Below are positions 5,835 through 8,577 of a DNA stretch of 8,577 bases, one piece after another. Origin of the DNA: an uncultured Oscillospiraceae bacterium (GTDB taxonomy: Bacteria > Bacillota > Clostridia > Oscillospirales > Oscillospiraceae); the NCBI GenBank assembly GCA_944385065.1, contig CALWVX010000072.1, positions 1 through 8,577 of the forward strand, written 5' to 3'. Position 1 is the stretch's first letter. Each line of letters opens with the position of its first letter. The translations under genes and the position numbers were made by a program. The notes beneath the pieces were generated by a model. It was not told the DNA's origin and did not search any database. It worked only from the letters and a program-made list of their open reading frames with translations.

Positions 5835-6955
5835 AAGCCCTCCCCCCTTCCCAGCAGCTGGGCCGCGCCGGCGGCGCAGGTCTGAATCTCCCGCGCGCCC
5901 ACCCGGCCCAGAATGGTCAGGCAGGGGGTGGAGATGCCGCAGCCGCAGTCCTCCCCCGGGGACAGGATCCCCAGATCATCGGTCATGACACTGGGCACCG
6001 GGGTGGCGTTGATCAGGGGGGTGATCAGGTTGACCAGTCCCACCCGGCCCATGGGCAGGGGCTCCAGCGTCTCCGGGTCCCGGATGATGACCCGGGAGAA
6101 GGCGGGAATGTGGAAGTGGTGGCGGGGACAGGCGTTGTAGAAGATGGGGTGCTCCACCGCCCCGAAGAACTCGTGGACCGCCTCCTCTTCGACGCCCAGC
6201 ACCTTGCGGGCCAGGGCGTAGAGCAGGCGCTTGTCCACCTCCTGGGCGTAGTGCTGCTTCCAGCCCCCGGCCAGCAGGATCCGGGAGCCCCGGGGCAGGC
6301 GGACCGACAGCCCCAGCTTCTCCATCTCCTTCAGGCCGAACCACAGATAGGAGGGAAAGCCCACGATCCGGGTGGGGAAGGGGGAGCGGGACAGCCGCGC
6401 CAGCTCCCGGGCCGCCCCCTCCAGGTCGGGGACATAGGCCCCGTCCCGCCAGCGCAGGGCGTAGAAGCGGCTCAGGGGCGGGGCGAAAAAGGTCAGGCCG
6501 TACATGGTGCGGGTGACGCCGGTGCGGTTGCTCCGGTGGGGCTGATAGCCCAGCACCACATAGTGGGCGGGCACCGGGGAGATCAGCCCGTGCCGCCGGC
6601 CCAGCCGCAGCACCATGGGGACCTCCGCCAGGACGCAGCCCCAGTCAAAGCCCACCTGGCTGAACTTCCCGCTGGTGCCCGAGGAGGTCACCCGCATGGC
6701 CATGCGCCGGGGCGGCATGGAGAACAGGGCCCGCCGCTTATAAAACAAGGTGGGGACAGGGGGGATTTTTGCCAGATCCTCCTCCGTGCGCAGCTGCTCC
6801 GGGGAGAAGTCCAGCGCCCGGGCCATGGCCCGGTAGGGGGGACAGCGGCGGATGTGATAGGCGCAGTTGGCCCGCATGGCCGCCAGGAACCGCTCCCGCG
6901 AGCGGGCCTGGTCGTACAGCCCGGGGCCCCAGAAGAGCTTCTGCCGTTCCAACAC
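5831..6955 (-). CDS. LuxE/PaaK-like acyl-activating enzyme (acyl-protein synthetase)
   Basis: This 374-residue protein resembles LuxE acyl-protein synthetases within the adenylate-forming superfamily; these activate a carboxylic acid with ATP and pass it to a partner. Visible are the phosphate-binding loop TSSGTSGKFSQ (90-100), AGGWKQ (229-234), FFGAVEHPIFYNACP (263-277) in the nucleotide-binding position, MTDDLG (324-329) and a CGCG...LGRVG segment (337-353) at the hinge. The large C-terminal lid of CoA ligases is lacking, as in LuxE. C360, 14 residues from the end, is near where LuxE carries its acyl-cysteine. GTG at 6955 is chosen because GAGGAGG lies 9 nt upstream; the frame runs on to 7111 but only over the preceding gene. 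It lies 23 nt after the U32 gene and overlaps luxC by 4 nt, so the two enzymes are probably made together. The acid activated is unknown. Confidence 0.87.
   Translation of the reverse strand: MLERQKLFWGPGLYDQARSRERFLAAMRANCAYHIRRCPPYRAMARALDFSPEQLRTEEDLAKIPPVPTLFYKRRALFSMPPRRMAMRVTSSGTSGKFSQVGFDWGCVLAEVPMVLRLGRRHGLISPVPAHYVVLGYQPHRSNRTGVTRTMYGLTFFAPPLSRFYALRWRDGAYVPDLEGAARELARLSRSPFPTRIVGFPSYLWFGLKEMEKLGLSVRLPRGSRILLAGGWKQHYAQEVDKRLLYALARKVLGVEEEAVHEFFGAVEHPIFYNACPRHHFHIPAFSRVIIRDPETLEPLPMGRVGLVNLITPLINATPVPSVMTDDLGILSPGEDCGCGISTPCLTILGRVGAREIQTCAAGAAQLLGRGEGF
5838..5850 (-). promoter_or_regulatory. Purine-rich ribosome binding site before the TTG start of luxC
   Basis: GAAGGGGGGAGGG occupies the last codons of the luxE-like gene, and its GGAGG core is 4 nt before TTG at 5834. 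The short spacing and TTG start suggest that luxC relies on ribosomes finishing the upstream gene. Confidence 0.55.
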
Positions 6956-6964
6956 GCTGCGTTC

Positions 6965-6971
6965 CCTCCTC
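6965..6971 (-). promoter_or_regulatory. Ribosome binding site deciding the GTG start of the luxE-like gene
   Basis: GAGGAGG lies in the 23-nt gap after the U32 gene, 9 nt before GTG at 6955. It rules out the upstream ATG at 7111, whose extra 52 codons lie within the U32 coding region. A TTG directly after the GTG is a possible alternative start at 12 nt spacing. Confidence 0.75.
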
Positions 6972-6978
6972 TCCCCGG

Positions 6979-8577
6979 TCACTCCACGTCCCGATAGTAG
7001 AGCCCCCGGGTATAGTCGTTGGGCTGATAGCTCCCCCGGTCCAGATAGCGCTCCAGCACCTGGACGCACTCGGAGGCGTTCTCGGTGGTGAACATCAGCC
7101 GGGCGCCCCACAGGCCCAGCCGCCGCCAGTCGGCGGCCTTGTCGGCCAGAAAGAGCTTTTTGGCGTTGTAAATCTCATTGCGGCAGCCCCAGGCCTTGAC
7201 CACCGGGAACCGCTCTCCCTTTCGGTCGGTGAGCAGATTCACGTTGCCGCAGGTGTGCTGACCCGAGCGGTTGTGGATGATGCAGTTTTCGGTGATCATC
7301 AGGGGCAGGCGGCCGTAGGCGATCAGCTCGCAGGGGACGGCCTTGGACAGGTCCCGGATCTGGGCCAGCTTCAGCTCGAAGGAGACGGCGGCGGAGCGCA
7401 GCCCCAGCCGGCGCAGCTCTTTCAGCGTCTGGCTGTTGTACACCCCCAGGCCGTAGTCCCCCCGCACCTGAAAGCCCAGCTGGGCCGCCCGGCGGAGCAG
7501 ACCCAGGTTGCCCGCCAGAGCCTCCTCCACCCCCAGCTCCCGCAGGGCCACCAGATCCTGCTCCAGCTGGGGCAGCTCCCGGTCGGTGCAGATCCGGGGC
7601 AGGGCGGCGGCCAGCGGCACCCCCGCCTGCTGACAGCGGCGCACCGCCTCCGGATGGGCGGCCGCCTCGTCGGCGGGGAGATAGAGCAGGGCGGGCTTGA
7701 GCCGCAGCAACTCGCCGCTGAGCTGGTCCGCCGTGCGCAGCCAGACGGTGAGCACCGGGGCCTCCCGCTGGTTCTCATAGCGCACCCCCGGCCGGAAGGG
7801 CTCCTCCCGGCGCCGGGGAAGCTCCTGGCGCTGCCGGGACAGCTCGTCCAGCGCCCGGCGGCGCAGATCGTTCAGGGCGGACAGGGGCAGGGATAGCCCC
7901 TCGTCCACCCGGGCGGTGACCTTTTCACAGCGATAGGGGGTCCCGCCGGTGCGCTGGAGCTGGCTTTCCACCTTCTCCCGGGTGAGGGGGACGGTCCGGG
8001 CCGGCTCCGGCACGGGGCCCTCCACTCGGGCCACCCGGCCCGCCTCGTCCTGGGCGGCCACCTGGGCGCTCTGGCCCGCCTGGATCAGGGCGTACAGCCG
8101 CACCGGCTCCTTGCGGTTCTCCCCGCTCTCATAGGTGGTCCGGGCCTGGGCGTACAGCTCCCGGGGCTCCTTCTCCTCCTGGCGGGTGCCGAACATCCGG
8201 GGCCCCAGTTCGCCGGTGTAGTATCCGTCGGTAAAGCCCTGACGGGAGAAGGCCTGGGCGAGGATCTCCAGCTCCCGGGAGGTGGGGTCCCGGCCCTCCC
8301 GGATGGCCCGGGAATAGATGCCGGTGACCACGGCCACATACTCGGGCCGCTTCATCCGGCCCTCCAGCTTCAGGCAGGTCACCCCCATCTGCTCCAGCTC
8401 CTGCAGGTGGCCCGCCATGGACAGGTCCTTCAGGGACAGGGGATAGCCGTCGGGCTTCCCGCCCCAGCCGTACTGGAGGCGGCAGGGCTGGGCGCACAGA
8501 CCCCGGTTGCCGCTGCGCCCCCCGATGACCGAGGAGAAAAAGCACTGGCCCGACCAGCACATGCACAGGGCCCCGTG
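6979..8577 (-). CDS. U32-family protein with DUF3656-type middle region (RlhA/TrhP-like), N-terminus missing
   Basis: The visible 532 residues lack the start, which lies beyond the right edge. The first residues, HGALC, open the U32 signature, which continues through SGQC, GGRSGNRG and LCAQPCR, giving C5, C12, C28 and C32. LKDL and LKLEGRMK follow, and FTDGYYTGE lies near 115-123. Residues about 155-285 fit the DUF3656 insertion, and about 275-525 form a second barrel-like half containing YGRLPLM, further cysteines (C432, C443, C465) and FPVVKAWGCRNEIYN. The end, YTRGLYYRDVE, matches the usual C-terminus. Family members once called collagenases are now known as prephenate-dependent RNA hydroxylases: RlhA (23S rRNA C2501, with this domain layout) and TrhP (tRNA wobble uridine). 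rRNA or tRNA hydroxylation in the cytoplasm is therefore the likely role, but the target is inferred. It is the first visible gene of the run leading into the luxE-luxC pair. Confidence 0.9.
   Translation of the reverse strand, partial: HGALCMCWSGQCFFSSVIGGRSGNRGLCAQPCRLQYGWGGKPDGYPLSLKDLSMAGHLQELEQMGVTCLKLEGRMKRPEYVAVVTGIYSRAIREGRDPTSRELEILAQAFSRQGFTDGYYTGELGPRMFGTRQEEKEPRELYAQARTTYESGENRKEPVRLYALIQAGQSAQVAAQDEAGRVARVEGPVPEPARTVPLTREKVESQLQRTGGTPYRCEKVTARVDEGLSLPLSALNDLRRRALDELSRQRQELPRRREEPFRPGVRYENQREAPVLTVWLRTADQLSGELLRLKPALLYLPADEAAAHPEAVRRCQQAGVPLAAALPRICTDRELPQLEQDLVALRELGVEEALAGNLGLLRRAAQLGFQVRGDYGLGVYNSQTLKELRRLGLRSAAVSFELKLAQIRDLSKAVPCELIAYGRLPLMITENCIIHNRSGQHTCGNVNLLTDRKGERFPVVKAWGCRNEIYNAKKLFLADKAADWRRLGLWGARLMFTTENASECVQVLERYLDRGSYQPNDYTRGLYYRDVE

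Noticed and set aside
4578..6955. A bioluminescence operon
   Set aside because: Only LuxC- and LuxE-like proteins are present; luciferase subunits, LuxD and LuxG are absent, and the neighbours are housekeeping genes.
6956..7111. N-terminal extension of the luxE-like protein to ATG at 7111
   Set aside because: The extra 52 residues overlap the conserved C-terminus of the U32 protein, are Arg/Gly-rich and unlike LuxE. GTG at 6955 has a strong binding site.
6769..7896. 375-codon plus-strand frame, with similar ones at 4548-5399 and 6110-6997
   Set aside because: These are opposite the U32, luxE-like and luxC-like genes, whose minus-strand products carry family motifs. The long plus-strand frames follow from high G+C and rare stop codons.

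Overview
The window is a G+C-rich piece of chromosome, roughly two thirds G+C by eye. All eight genes I can support lie on the minus strand, so the map reads right to left. Strong AGGAGG-type ribosome binding sites, an mreC-mreD-class B PBP run, a U32 protein with a DUF3656-type middle region and a LuxE/LuxC pair together suggest a high-G+C anaerobic Firmicute, most like the gut Oscillospiraceae (Flavonifractor, Pseudoflavonifractor or Intestinimonas relatives). This placement is inferred from gene content and style; no taxonomic marker is present.

In transcription order the layout is as follows. (1) 8577-6979: a U32-family protein resembling RlhA/TrhP RNA hydroxylases, missing its N-terminus at the window edge. 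(2) 6955-5831 and 5834-4578: a translationally coupled pair, a LuxE-like acyl-activating enzyme and a LuxC-like acyl reductase, with no luciferase or LuxD in view. (3) A 147-nt gap, the largest in the window. (4) 4430-3981: dut, dUTPase. (5) 3959-3057: a 300-residue protein with a DUF2262-like C-terminal half. (6) 3019-2426: maf, a nucleotide pyrophosphatase. (7) 2423-1581 mreC, 1563-1051 mreD and 1009-1 the N-terminal part of a PBP2 (mrdA), which form the cell elongation module. No mreB lies in its usual place before mreC.

Apart from the gap before dut, intergenic distances run from a 4-nt overlap to 41 nt, so the region looks like one or two long transcripts. The second half combines nucleotide-pool sanitation (Dut, Maf) with cell-wall elongation (MreC, MreD, PBP2). 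The first half combines a probable RNA-modification enzyme with a fatty-acyl or other acyl reduction pair of unknown purpose. Three starts are non-ATG: GTG for mreC, GTG for luxE and TTG for luxC. No tRNA, rRNA, CRISPR array, insertion sequence or convincing terminator was seen, and there is no gene-free stretch over 300 bases.

The most interesting part is the luxE-luxC pair outside a bioluminescence locus. Next come the missing mreB and the uncharacterised DUF2262-like protein between two nucleotide-sanitising enzymes. I see no clear evidence of a wholly new system.
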